From positions 70,864,914 through 70,928,913 of the forward strand of contig CP154956.1 of assembly GCA_039621445.1 (NCBI GenBank): DNA of 64,000 bases. The letters run 5' to 3'. Positions 11,727 through 21,554 of the stretch are shown piece after piece. The first letter of the stretch is position 1, and each line of letters begins with the position of its first letter. Below the pieces are notes generated by a model. The model made no database searches and was not told where the DNA came from. It was given only the letters and a program-made list of their open reading frames with translations. Both the position numbers and the translations under genes were made by a program. Origin of the DNA: Euglena gracilis (taxonomy: Eukaryota; Euglenida; Euglenophyceae; Euglenales).

Positions 11727-12060
11727 TCAAGGCAACTTATACCACATTCCGTGGGGCAGCATGATGATGATATCCACTTCAGCGCACTGCTTTTCAAAGT
11801 GTGCCCGCTCTGCAGCCAAAAATTCAGGACATATCTCCTTGGCATAACCACCAGCTCCGGTTCCTTCCAAACTGGATGCGGGATGTCCTGGTCCGGGCGA
11901 TTGTCTTCAAGGACCTTGTGCACAGATTTTTCATCCCCTCCCCGGTCAGTCAAAAAAAGGACCCTTCCTGTCCCCCCTCTTCCCGTGCAGCCCTGTTGCT
12001 GAAGAGCAGACGCACCTGTTTCCTGTCGCGTGTTATCAACACGCTCTGGACCGTTTTCGG
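11727..12060 (-). pseudogene. Broken minus-strand gene fragment of unknown family
   Basis: Three protein-like stretches follow each other in shifting frames: one with SVLITRDRKQVRLLFSNRA, one with KSVHKVLEDNRPDQDIPHP, and a last one with CPEFLAAERAHFEKQCAEVD, ending in TGA. The first shift lies at a run of seven T (minus strand) and the second near GGAACCGGAGCTGG. A splice-acceptor-like CCCTGGTCAG precedes the first stretch. It could be a decayed gene or a real exon with assembly errors in homopolymers. I do not recognise the family. Confidence 0.45.
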
Positions 12061-12443
12061 CTGACCAGGGGTCTTTTTATTTTTTGGCCGGTTTCCGGTT
12101 CTTGTTCGGTGGGGGTGTCTCACGGCTGGATTCCCCGGAACCCAACGGGTTTGTTGTTGGGTGCGGTTGTTCCCCCCCCACCCCTTGCTGGCAACCCCCC
12201 TACCGCCTTCCCGTATTCCTGGGGCTGTCAATTTTTATGTCAGTTTTTTTTGTTTGTTGACTCCCCCCCTCCATACCTTCCTGCCCGGCCTGCCCCCCCC
12301 CGGGCCCTTCTGGCATAACTGTTCATGGTGCGAGAGTTTCCCCCGACAGACGGTTCAGAACCTGCTCGCCCACTGCACGGCTGTGTTTTTTGGCGCGGTC
12401 AGTTGGACTTCTTTTTTCAGCCTTTGACGGTCAATGAACAGGT

Positions 12444-12617
12444 CCCTCTTTGTGGCAATGTCAATTCGGAATTTTTCCGGTACAACTTTTTTTTGAAAGA
12501 ACATTTTCCAGAATGGTTCGCAATCAGTATCCCTCTTTGTGGCAATGTCATTTCGGAATTTTTTTTGCGCCAACTTTTTTTTGAAAGAACATTTTTCAGA
12601 ATGGTTCGCAATCAGTG
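12444..12617. repeat. Tandem duplication, 2 x 87 bp
   Basis: Two units each start CCCTCTTTGTGGCAATGTCA and end CAATCAGTA/G. On the minus strand they encode a duplicated peptide containing FRNDIATKRD or FRIDIATKRD, so the duplication may lie inside an upstream exon of the broken gene at 11727-12060. Confidence 0.7.
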
Positions 12618-13169
12618 TTATTTTTTCGATATTTTACCAAAATTTATAAATTTTAAGTTTTTTTTAAGAAAATGGGGTTGAAGGGTGGTGGGCTTCCGGT
12701 GCTGGACGGGAACACATTTTCCCACGTTTCTGGGTGCCTGTCCAGGAAGTCAAAAAAAAAAAAAACCAAACTACGGCCACGGGCGGGAAGGTGCCTGGCA
12801 AAGAGGACCGCTTCACGTCAGCGAACCCTTCTTTCCCATTAGTCGACGACATTTTATTGCGCCATGACTTTTGCATAGGGCCGCCGGACCTAAGCATTTT
12901 TATGCTCGCGCATTTTGGTGCCGCCCCGTAGAATGCTTGCCTGTACAGGCAGGTCAGGCAGCTCATTCAGAAGGGGTGGGGGTTACGGTACCTTCGGATT
13001 TGATGGCTTTTGTGGGCCTTGTTTTTAGGCATGATGAGCTATCACCGACTTCGTTAGGGCATGATGCCGGTTGCCAGCAGATGATATCCATGATGAGCTG
13101 ACAACATTCTGTTATCGCACCATCCAACAATAGTCCGAAACTGCCTGCCTGGCCAGTTTGGTGCTGGCC

Positions 13170-13537
13170 ATTCTGACCCATGCGCCATTGTTGCCATCGG
13201 GCTTTATCAAATTGTTGGCGGCCTCCATCATGCGGGTGCTCATGATTGTTGCGAACGCCTTCAATTGCCTGCACTGCGAAGGCCTCCATCCGAGGATGTT
13301 GTCCAGAAATCACAGAGAGGAGAGTTGCAATGGAGAGTTGCTATAATGAGCACTCCACTTTCCACTTTGCACTGTGGCATGACCTCTTTCTGCAGCAAAA
13401 GTGGTGTGCAACAAGGTGACCCATGTGGCCCTGCAGCGTTTGCCATTGCAGTTCAGAGTGTCGTTGAGAAGGTTGGAGAGCTTGTAGGTTGGCAAGCATG
13501 GTATTTGGATGATGCTCATTTGGTGGGCACTCCTTGA
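13170..13537 (+). pseudogene. Reverse transcriptase fragment (non-LTR type), decayed
   Basis: The second half is clear RT palm: motif B as VQQGDPCGPAAFA and motif C as WYLDDAHLVG, matching 33616-34285 closely. Upstream, a block with CAIVAIGLYQIVGGLHHA aligns with CPLIAMGVQQMVDTLH of that copy. Motif A is degraded and its first catalytic Asp is not visible, and frames shift between A and B. The fragment stops in TGA just after motif C, at the same place where the other copy is broken, and a repeat unit of another family starts at the stop. It is inactive. Confidence 0.8.
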
Positions 13538-13835
13538 GACCCAAAGTCCATGCGTTTCGGGCCGGGGGGCCAGGGGGCCGGGGGGTTGAAAACCGCTCAT
13601 TTTGGGCTCAAAATAGGTTTTCCGGGTCTGGGAGGCCAAAAAACATGGTTCTGGGCAAAAATTCTTTTACGATTTTTTCGAACTTTTTGACCCAAAAAAA
13701 ATGCCGAAAACGGAAAAGTCTCATCAGGCCAAAACTGTACAAAATGGCCAAAATTGTCCGAAATATGGGCGTAATCGGGTTAGGCGGGGAGTTGCGGGGA
13801 AATCAAAATGCTGTTAGTTAGGGCATTTTCAGGGG
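13538..13835 (+). repeat. Single unit of the 160/220-bp repeats found at 21555-22970
   Basis: It shares GGGAGGCCAAAAAACAT, the TTTTTTCGA block, and the GGCGGGGAGTTGCGGGGAAA block with the arrays inside 21325-24080, in the same orientation. It abuts the end of the RT fragment, so the insertion may have truncated that gene. Confidence 0.6.
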
Positions 13836-13909
13836 TTGAGCTCCCGCGTCCCCCCCGCCTCCCCCCCCCACGTCCCCACCAAGTGGCTTGGGAGTCCTTT
13901 CCATAGTGG

Positions 13910-14345
13910 GCCGGCCTGTTTTTTGACGTTGTTTTTTTTTGTTTTTTTTTTTAATTCTTACAATGTTTTTTTATAAAAAAAACCCCACTGGGTTTTGCAT
14001 GGAAAAAATTTTTGAATGAACATTTTCAATCATTTTTGGCAACTTCTGGGTAATTTCTGCCAAAAACTTCCTTCCACAAAAATGAAAAAAAAGGCATAAA
14101 ATTCCATTGGGATGTTTTTGACCATTTTTGGCAGTTTTTGAACTGAGTAGGATTCAAAGTATGGTTTGGGAGTTTCATATTGAGTTTTTTCAATGAAATT
14201 TTCCTTTTGTTTTTTTTGGATGTTTTTTTACTGTTTTTTTTTAAAAAAAACACGTTGTTTTGTTTTTTTTTAAAAAAACAAAAAAACCCACTATGGTCCT
14301 TTCTTTGTGAGGCTTTTTTGCAATGCACCGGCATGCTTGCTGAAC
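13910..14345 (-). repeat. A-run/T-run element, inverted copy
   Basis: It contains GTTTTTGAACTGAGTAGGATTC and TATGGTTTGGGAGTTTCAT, the reverse complement of the blocks at 9560-9620, and ends in long T-run/A-run hairpins near 14230-14290. It is non-coding. Confidence 0.6.
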
Positions 14346-14394
14346 GAAGAAGAGGGGAGAAGGAAAATGAACGTCACAAAAAGCGAGTATGAAG

Positions 14395-14490
14395 TTCACT
14401 GTTGGGTTGGGCAGAAGGGGGGGGGGTCTGGGACACCCCGGTGAACTTTCAAACGGTGAACTTCACCTGGGGGGAGAGGGGGGGGTCCAA
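14395..14490 (+). repeat. Short piece of the GGTGAACTTCACC element
   Basis: It matches the right end of 27121-27520: GAAGTTCAC, GTTGGGTTGGGCAGA, a G-run, CGGTGAACTTTCAAACGG and TGAACTTCACC. It is a solo end or truncated copy. Confidence 0.55.
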
Positions 14491-14499
14491 AATACCAAA

Positions 14500-15530
14500 A
14501 ATTACCACCTGATCTCCGAGGGAGTGCTTTCTTCACACTGTTGTTGATGAGATCCGTTGGGAAGACAGTTGGTGTTGGAGAGTGTCCATTTTTCCTGTTT
14601 GTTCAGCATGATCAATGCTAATCCTAGTAATTATTTTGACCCCCCCCACAGTTCATGTGGATCTGAAAGAGAAATGTTCCCGTTTTGAGTTGGCTGGAGA
14701 TTCAAGCCACCCAAAAGCACATTGCTTCTCTTGATTTGGACGTCTCCAAGTCTGAGCACGTTTTTTGACTTTTTAAACAAATATAAAACGCCAGCTCTGA
14801 TCATGGGGGGTCACAGGGGAGAGGTTACGGGGGGAACACCACATTTTCAGTGGCAAAATTAGGAATCACCAGCCTTGCGACTGGCCGTTTTCAGCCCGTT
14901 TTTGGGGCAAAAAAATCAGTTTTTCTGAAATTGCTCAAAAATGGTGGGGAATCAAAGCCACCCATACTGAACCCCTGGCCTTTAGCCAAAGTCTGACCTT
15001 CCTTCCACCCCTTGATCTTTTGAAAAAAATCTTCTGAGGATCTGAGAATGTATTTGGGAGTACCCCAGGCCCCCCCAGCCAGAACGAACAGGTTTGATCA
15101 AAACCATTTTCAGGCCAAGAAAAAAAATGAAAATGCTTTAAATCTGTTGGTGCACAATCTAGAAACATTGATTGAGAGCATTTAAATACCACCTCAGCCT
15201 GGATCAGAAATTTGTGGCGGGACCTGCAAGAAATCAGGAGACATTCACTGGCAGGAAACAGCCAATACCCCAGACCTGACTTGACAACCGCCCCCTCCCC
15301 CCCCCCTGTACAGCTTCCACCCCCTCCTCAGACCCCCCCCTCCCCCCCTGTGCCTTGTCTCCACCAGAATGCGCAATAAAGTGACCCTTCTGCGTAATAG
15401 ACGACAATAAAAGTATGTTGGTTCCGGACCCCCAAATGGCTCATTTAGGGGGGCGGGGCTCATTTAGGGGGGTTAGGGTCTTCGCTGCCATATGTCTGCC
15501 GCCACGTGCTGCCTTGCCCACCCTTGTTGG
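14500..15530. other. No supported gene; partial AATTAGG element and C-runs
   Basis: At 14825-14872 a fragment TTACGGGGGGAACACCACAT ... AAAATTAGGAATCACC belongs to the AATTAGGAATC family. 15290-15350 is C-run sequence. GGCTCATTTAGGGGGG words occur twice at 15437-15472. No motif-bearing frame is seen. Confidence 0.45.
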
Positions 15531-15542
15531 TCACATGGCACC

Positions 15543-15587
15543 CGTGTTTCCAAGTCGTTTTGGGGGGCAAATCCCTTGTGTTGGTCA
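15543..15587 (-). repeat. Isolated unit of the 38-39 kb tandem repeat
   Basis: GTTTCCAAGTCGTTTTGGGG followed by GGCAAATCCCTTGTGTTG is the reverse complement of the unit repeated at 38205-39170. Confidence 0.7.
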
Positions 15588-15599
15588 ACTTTCACAGAG

Positions 15600-16460
15600 C
15601 TCCAGCTGCAGCTCTGTGTCTTGAGCCTGGTGACTTGGGGACATTTTGGCCTTGCATTCTGTGTTTTCTTGCTTTCCAATTTACTTTCCTTCGCCTTCAA
15701 ATTGTAATTCTGTAAATTGAACCCCCGAACTGCCATTGCGTCATGTTTTTTTGTACCACATTGCCTGTCATCTTTTTTTTTTGTCTTTCGTCTGTCATCC
15801 TTGACTCACAGGTTGAAGTGTGAAGAAGCAGAAGATGAACCAAGGAGAGACGAAGAGTAATGAAGTGAAGGATTTTAAACTGTTTTTGTCGGGGTCCTTT
15901 GGTATTTTACAGAAAAACACAGGACCCTGTTGCTGTAAACTGTGCCCTTTGCAGTTCAACAAGGTTGTTTGATTGTTTTTTGCCAAGGGCATTTGAAAAA
16001 GGCTTTGTTGTAGCGTTCTTGTTCTGAAAACATTCTGTTGAGCCCCCCCCCCCCAGTTTGGTGCCATCTTGGGCCAGACCTTGGGGCATTTTGGGACCCA
16101 CGTCTTGGTTATAGTTCTTAAAGAATTCTTTGAGACTGCCCCAGTTTGGGAAGCACTTTCAGTGCCACAGGTGGGAACCAGTTTTGGTGCCACACGTGGG
16201 GACCAGTTTTTTTGGGGGGGGCGCTCCGGCAGGTTTCTTTTTTGTCCGGAGCACCCACGGGATAAAGCCAACAGGCGGGCCGCATTTCGCTCCGAACATT
16301 CAGCACGGTGACCTGGGCGCGGGCGAACTTATTCCCGTCCAGAACACACACATTTTTTTTCCTGCTCCAGCCATGACTGCGTGCGGCGTACATATTGTTT
16401 GGTCTGGATAGCCGGGCGGCTAGAGAAAGTGGCTTTCATCTGGACGGACAGCTAGGGGGC
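15600..16460. other. No supported gene
   Basis: I see no repeat shared with other parts and no recognisable domain in either strand. A minus-strand frame at 15795-16271 has mixed composition and no motif. It could be intronic or intergenic. Confidence 0.4.
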
Positions 16461-16467
16461 AGGGATG

Positions 16468-16535
16468 TTGGCTGGCTAGGTTGGTCTACCAGCCGGCTAG
16501 GTTGGTCCGGCCAGCCGGCTAGGTTGGTCCGGCCA
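16468..16535. repeat. Short tandem repeat around GGCTAGGTTGGTC
   Basis: Three copies of a roughly 24-bp unit containing CCGGCTAGGTTGGTCC. The right part translates to a repetitive peptide in the plus frame, which I do not call as a gene. Confidence 0.7.
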
Positions 16536-16839
16536 AACGCCCCCTCTGCAAGAGGTGCCAACCTTTCAGTAATTGCTTGCATGTTGTTAGGTGGGCCACC
16601 TTACATTTTGTATGACGTCATCAAGGGAGCAGTCAAGGCAACATAATGCAAGCATTTGTGACGAACAAAGTCTTACCAGAAATTGTTACTCGCTCACACC
16701 AGACTTGGCACATGGTCATGGACAATGCCCAGATCCACAAATCTCAAGCCTTCCTTTCAGTTTTCCAAGCATAGCTGGCAGGTCGCTTGAATCAAAGTTG
16801 AAAAAACACGTTTTGTAAAAAAAATTGCCATCTATGGTT

Positions 16840-17075
16840 CCAAGGGGGGGGTCGGCACACCCCCCCCCCCCTCACCGACCCCCTCGCCACGCCATTTTAC
16901 CCCCCCCCTCCCCCCCTTTTCAGCCCCCCTCGCCCCGCCCTGTCCGGCGCGCCAAAAAAACTTTTCTTGCTAACCCCCCGAGCACCCCTCCCCCCCCCCC
17001 CATCCGGGACCCCCTCGCCACGCCAAAAACCCCCCCTCCCCCCCCCCTAGCCGGACGGCTCGCCACGGCGTGCCG
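16840..17075. repeat. C-run array with CTCGCCACGCC words
   Basis: C-runs of 7-14 bases alternate with GACCCCCTCGCCACGCC or variants. The same words recur at 27825-27875. Strong strand bias: the plus strand is almost devoid of G in places. Confidence 0.65.
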
Positions 17076-17266
17076 ACCCCCCAAGGACAATCAATTGTTC
17101 CACAGTTTTTGCCGCACATCTTTCGGGTTTATTCTTTGAAACTAATCTGTTTGCATGTATTTTTGCCCCCCCCCATCAGCCAATTCAAGGGAATGCGGCA
17201 GGCGAAATTGTTTTAACTTTTCTCAATTTTTTGACCAACATTGACCCAAAGTTGGATTCTGGGTCA

Positions 17267-17380
17267 AGAACTGTGTTTGGGCCAAGAGTTAGGGGGAGCC
17301 CAGGGGCGGGGTCCGCGGCGCCGAAGGCGCCGCGGTCGCCCCTGGGCCCCCCTAAAACCTTGGCCCATAACACTGTTCTT
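17267..17380 (+). repeat. Imperfect 57-bp-arm hairpin element, copy 1
   Basis: The arms read inward from AAGAACTGTGTTTGGGCC to a GC-rich centre CGGCGCCGAAGGCGCCG and back out to an imperfect complement. The adjacent TTTAAAAGTCTTAAAT and GCCCAAAACACGGTTTC also occur at the second copy (28478-28660), where the whole unit is inverted. It behaves like a foldback element. Confidence 0.7.
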
Positions 17381-17424
17381 CGAGACTTTAAAAGTCTTAA
17401 ATCTTCGCCCAAAACACGGTTTCA

Positions 17425-18060
17425 CCACAGCCAAATTAGGAATGACTCCCACCAAAGTTAGGAATCAGTGCACCCAATTTAGGGCCCTTGGGAGGAATTT
17501 GGCCAAGGGTGACTAACAGGGGGGGTGACTAACTCGGGGGGGGGGGTCATTTTAGGCCCAAATTTTGCCCCCTGCCCCAATTCTTGGGGGTTTCAAGGTT
17601 GTTTTGGGGCATTCCAGGGCACTTTTCATGGATGGCAGCGATCAAAAAAATTCCGATGGCCAAATTCGGTGTTTTTTTAAAAGAAAAATATTTCCCTTCG
17701 AAAAAAATTTTTTGCCTGGGGCCCAAGGGTGACTAATAGGGGGGGGTGACTAACTGGGGGGGGGGGGGGGGAGGGTAAAAAAAACACCCTATCAACTGGG
17801 GCATTGGTTAAACATAAGGGGAAGGGGGTTGGGTGGTACGTCCTCCCCAGTTTATGCAGACCCTGGTTGGACGCCACCGGGTACCCAACCACAACCCTTG
17901 GTTCCGCTATGTAAATTTATGCTTGTTTCGTCCTCAAATAGCAATGCTGACATTAGGCTCCACTTTTTGAAAGCTGCCTCCTGGAAACCTTACAAAAAGG
18001 AATGGAAGGACATTTGATCAGAAAACAAACAGTTTTTTTTTCCGTCAACTAGCACAAAAT
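17425..18060. other. No supported gene; GGTGACTAA / G-run words
   Basis: CCAAGGGTGACTAACAGG and CCAAGGGTGACTAATAGG occur at about 17503 and 17724, each followed by G-runs and a second GGTGACTAACT word. The same word appears as its complement near 42060-42090. These look like right-hand caps of an element of the capped class whose left end I could not find. Confidence 0.45.
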
Positions 18061-18179
18061 CAGGTAATTGCCATTTGGGGGTCCGAGGTTGTCCGGTGGG
18101 CGGCCACAATCTGGGGGGGGGGGGGAGCAGCGGGGTGCCGTTTGCAAGGTGGGACAAAAAAATTTTTTGGGGGAATGTA

Positions 18180-18385
18180 CCCTCACCCCCCCTCAAAGTG
18201 TCCCCCCCCCCTCAAAGTGGCCAACAATTTTTGGCAATTTTTGGTTTACCCCCCTCAAAGTGGCCATTTCCTTTGGCACCGAAGGACACAATTTGACCCC
18301 CCCCCAAAGTGTCCCCCCTCCCAGAGTGGCCATTTTGGGGTTCCACGGCGCCCAGAGGGTGGCCACTTCGAGGGGGGGGTGAGGG
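18180..18385. mobile_element. TA-bounded capped element, AAAGTGGCCA family
   Basis: It begins TA|CCCTCACCCCCCCTCAAA and ends CACTTCGAGGGGGGGGTG then AGGG|TA. The ends are inverted repeats of about 20 bp with a TA on each side. Internal blocks alternate C-runs with AAAGTGGCCA words. 46341-46534 is a full second copy with its own TA pair. No coding capacity is seen, so any movement would need a transposase in trans. Confidence 0.75.
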
Positions 18386-18434
18386 TATTTGATCTGTTTT
18401 GGAAATAAAGACGTCAGATTGTTCATAAAAAAAA

Positions 18435-18525
18435 CAACAGACACTAACGATTTCAGCCGGGGCGCCGGACCGTGCGAGCGAAGCGAGCGGCCCGGCGCCC
18501 CTGCTGAAATTGTTAGTGTCTGTTG
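18435..18525. repeat. Foldback repeat just left of the 33-bp array
   Basis: The arms CAACAGACACTAACGATTTC and its near complement close over a GC-rich centre (GGGGCGCCGGACCG / CGGCCCGGCGCCCC). The arm word ACACTAACG is shared with the 33-bp unit downstream. It may be an end structure of the neighbouring mobile unit or a separate foldback element. Confidence 0.7.
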
Positions 18526-18645
18526 ATTTACTAAAACCTATTTTGTCTGGGCCCGCACGCCTGTCTTGAAAATTCATTCGACCGATGCACCTGGCTTGAG
18601 TTTTGGCCGGTTTTGTCGTTTTTTTTTCAAGAAAACGTACGCCGC

Positions 18646-18760
18646 CTTGCAAATCGTTTTACACTAACGGATCCCTGTCTTGGAAATCGTTTTACACTAA
18701 CGGTCGCCTGTCTTGGAAATTGTTTTACACTAACGGATCCCTGTCTTGGAAATCGTTTGC
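18646..18760 (+). repeat. Left 33-bp tandem array (3.5 units)
   Basis: Three full units and a partial one; the unit contains GAAATCGTTTTACACTAACG. Spacing is exactly 33 bp, so the array stays open as an 11-residue peptide repeat. It lies 50 bp before the chosen start codon of the gene and may hold its promoter. Confidence 0.9.
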
Positions 18761-18808
18761 TCTTTGATGACGGTGATATGTTCTTCTTGTCCTCAGTTTT
18801 TGTTCTTA

Positions 18809-20955
18809 ATGGCTAAACGGGCGAACCTTGTGGCGCTGGCCGGACTGAAACCTCTGCCCCCCCCCCCCGAGGAATTTGTTGCTGCGATCTGCAAAATTTC
18901 CGAGGGCGGTAAGCAGGAGGCAGATGACCCGGTGAACGGCCCCTTGTTTGCTAAGAAAGAAACCAAGAGACTTTCCGGAGCGCAAGGCGTCCAACGATCC
19001 GGCATCCTACATTTTCTGACTTTTGTCGATTTTTGTGAAGATAACGGGTTAAAGTATGACTCGTTGGACGAATATTTACGAGGTTGGGCTCGTCGCACCA
19101 TTTTTCCGGTGTATTTGTTTGACGATGAGGCTGAGGTTCGTTGTGGGCTCTATGAAAAACATGCCCGCCGACATGGCCCACGATGCCCACTTGTTCCGCC
19201 AAGTTATTGCCCCCTCCCCAGACCCCTCCGTTTGCACCATGCGGCGTTTGAAAGGCAATGCGAGCTTTTGCGGGGAACCGCCAGTTCCGCCTCAGGCGAG
19301 AACGATTTTTTGTTTCGCACTGTGACTCTGTTTTCAAAGGCGCTTGGCAGCGGGCCAATTGGCGACGGGATTTTTCAGGGAGTGGCCGACTGGGTCTCCA
19401 AATGTTTGCAACGCAAGGTCACTTTCAAAGACCTGGCCAGGAGACCTGCCATGACGCAGCTGGCAAATTCTGACCTCCCTCGCGAGGAAGTCGCCAAGTA
19501 TTTTGGCGTGGCCCGTCAAACGGTGCAAGTGTATCATGGCATGTCGCGGCAAACGCCAGCATTGGCAGCAGCCATTTTGGCGGGCCATCCAAAGGAGGCT
19601 AGGCACAGCGGGGGGGGGGGTTGAGGGGGGGGCGAGCGGCCGCGCGGGCGGCCGCGCGGGGGGGAGGGGGGGGGAGGGGGGTCCGAGGGCGGCCGCGCGG
19701 GCGGAACGCATCCTAAAATCGGTGATTTTCGGGTCCAAAAAGTGGTCATTTTTGCCATTTTTGGGCCATTTTTGACCAAAAAAGTGCTATTTTGGCCGCG
19801 CGCAGAGCGCGCGGCCCCCAAATTTGCCATTTTGTGTCCGAAAATGGTCATTTTTGGTCATTTTTGGGCCTCAAAAAATCGCGATTTTTCACCAAAATTT
19901 TTTTCTTGGCTATGCTAGGCACAGTGGGGGGAGGGGTGGGTCCAGGTGTGGGCTAGCGCCCGCTCGTGCGGCGGCGCGGGGGCCGCGCGGGGGGGGGGGA
20001 GGGGGGGGTCCCGGACCCCCCCCCCGAGCGGCGCGCCTAGCCTCCAAAGGGTGAGGCGGTGGGGGTGAAGTCCGAGCCAGGTTCTGTCGTGTTTTGTGCT
20101 CTTGCACCAGCACCAACTGCCGTCCCAGAGGTGTGAAATTTTGTCAACCCTTTTTGTAAACCCTCCTGACCAGGTTGATGCAGAGGCCGAGCAGGCATCC
20201 GTTCACCCCCTTGCGGGTTTTGTGGAGACAAATCAGGTGCAATTTAACCATTACTTTCCTGGTACCTCCATTCGTATGTGCAGACCGTTTTGCCAGCGGT
20301 GCCCACCCCGGACAATGTCACCACGCCACCACAGGCAGAAGAGGTGTGAAAGACTTTGGAAATCTGGAAATGACATTCCATCAACAGATTCCGTCAGCGA
20401 AGCGGCGGCGCACCTTGGGACCCTCGCCGTGCCCATCAACGTTGACGAAGAAGAGGAAGAAGAGGACATCACCGACATCCTCACGCAACCGTGTGAGAAG
20501 GAGGACATGATGACGGAGGAACAGCGAGTCGCAGTTCGTGCCAAGGTCGCAAAAATCTTCCCAGTCAGCACCGCTACTTTTTCTCCTCTCAGCGGGCACG
20601 CTGGTGCGTGCCCATGTTCAAACTCGAGGAGTGCCCAGATGAGGCCGGCCAAATGCGGAACGCGGCAACCTGGTTGAGGCAGTTGATGTACGAGGCGCCG
20701 CCGTCCGCGGAGGAGGCCCCAGTGGCGGTGGACACTACGAACATTCCCACTGTTTTCCCGCTCCCCGTTCCTAATGGCGCTCCAATTTGTAGCGTGTGCA
20801 GTGTTCCGGTACCCAAAAAAACAGATTGTCGTGATTTCCGTGGTGTGCGCTGTGAGGTGTGCAGTGTGTGGTGGCATTGGAAGTGTGTGAATTTGCGTCA
20901 CCCACCACATTTCGGCTGGGCGTGTGACGGTTGCCACAAGGCAATGGAGCAATAG
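18809..20955 (+). CDS. Spliced gene with recombinase-like or HTH-like region, acidic middle and C-terminal PHD finger
   Basis: The start is the ATG of MAKRANLVALAGL. The first open block (to about 19595) ends with PREEVAKYFGVARQTVQVYHG, preceded by DLARRPAMTQLAN. This resembles box II of tyrosine recombinases (Arg, then a final Tyr) but lacks the usual His residues, and it also fits a helix-turn-helix. A 455-bp insertion follows; removing it keeps the frame. Exons then follow at about 20043-20130, 20174-20236, 20284-20343, about 20388-20545 and 20593-20955, with introns of 43, 47, 44 and 47 nt (donors GTGTGA, GTGCAA, GTGTGA, GTCGCA; all end CAG). The last exon encodes a C4HC3 PHD finger (CSVC, CEVC, H, C, CDGC), a typical histone-tail reader. 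The junction at 20387/20388 leaves a one-base frame conflict with the acidic stretch VDEEEEEEDITDIL, so there is a frameshift or an unseen splice site. The stop is TAG. The gene is probably broken in this copy. Confidence 0.55.
19596..20042. mobile_element. Insertion with 8-bp target duplication inside the PHD-finger gene
   Basis: TCCAAAGG occurs directly on both sides (19588-19595 and 20043-20050). The ends are inverted: GGCTAGGCACAG on the left and GCGCGCCTAGCC on the right. Collapsing one target copy joins ...GHPK to GEAVGVKSEPG in frame. The left-end word CTAGGCACAG recurs inside near 19914, so the insert looks like two units in tandem. It is G-run rich and non-coding. An 8-bp duplication is typical of hAT-type insertion; it could also be a spliced introner-like sequence. 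Confidence 0.7.
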
Positions 20956-21147
20956 GCTCCCGTTCGTTGTTCCCACGTTTTCAGCTGCCTGTGCAGCTTG
21001 CACATTATGTGCATCTGTTGGCCGCCTTGTCTGGTCCCCCCTTTCGTTTCCTCGTCCACCGTGATCAACAGCACCACTGCCTCAGCTGTGTTTTGTTTAC
21101 TCCTCACATCTTGCCTTTTTAGGACCTTTTCTGTTTATGAACCTTGT

Positions 21148-21306
21148 CTTGGAAATCGTTTTACACTGACGGTCGCCTGTCTTAGAAATCGTTTTACACT
21201 AACAATCGCCTGTCTTGGAAATCGTTTTACATTAACGGATCCTTGTCTTGGAAATCGTTTTACACTAACAATCGCCTGTCTTGGAAATCGTTTTACACTG
21301 ACGGAT
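21148..21306 (+). repeat. Right 33-bp tandem array (4.8 units)
   Basis: Nearly five units of the same repeat as the left array, in the same orientation, with variants AACAATCGCC, AACGGATCC and GACGGTCGCC between the conserved cores. Confidence 0.9.
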
Positions 21307-21554
21307 TCAGCCTGAACTCCGTTACCCTCCCCCCCTATTTGCCCCCCCCCCCCTAATTGGCTAATTGGGGGTCCCGTTGGACGGTCCATTAGCCAATTAG
21401 GGGGGGTCAGGCTTATTGGCCATTGGCCGGGGTAACCAGGTTTTGAATAGTGCTGAGCTCTTGATAAGCGCGCACCCACCCCTTCATTGACCCCTCCATA
21501 CATACCGGCACACCCCATGGAGCTCTTTTGACTGAAATCCATGTGTTTTGTGCC

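Larger units (their letters stand above)
18646..21306 (+). mobile_element. Candidate mobile unit flanked by direct arrays of a 33-bp repeat
   Basis: Arrays of the same 33-bp unit (CTTGGAAATCGTTTTACACT...) lie in the same orientation at both ends, with one spliced gene between them. The gene has a recombinase-like or HTH-like region and a PHD finger. Direct terminal arrays around a gene of this kind are what a recombinase-driven element or a composite unit could look like. I see no simple target duplication outside the arrays. The alternative is an ordinary host gene between two relics of the same minisatellite. A diverged fragment of the flanking sequence (CGCCTGTCTTGAA) recurs near 24090. 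Confidence 0.5.

Noticed and set aside
12963-13313. 116-residue minus-strand open frame
   Set aside because: It is the antisense of the RT fragment, whose plus strand matches a conserved family.
18746-18808. Upstream start codon for the PHD-finger gene
   Set aside because: The in-frame residues before MAKRANL come from the 33-bp repeat and a C/F-rich stretch; an acceptor-like CCTCAG lies between, so the ATG at 18809 is preferred.
18646-21306. 33-bp repeats considered as a CRISPR array
   Set aside because: The units are contiguous with no spacers, and the setting is a eukaryotic gene.
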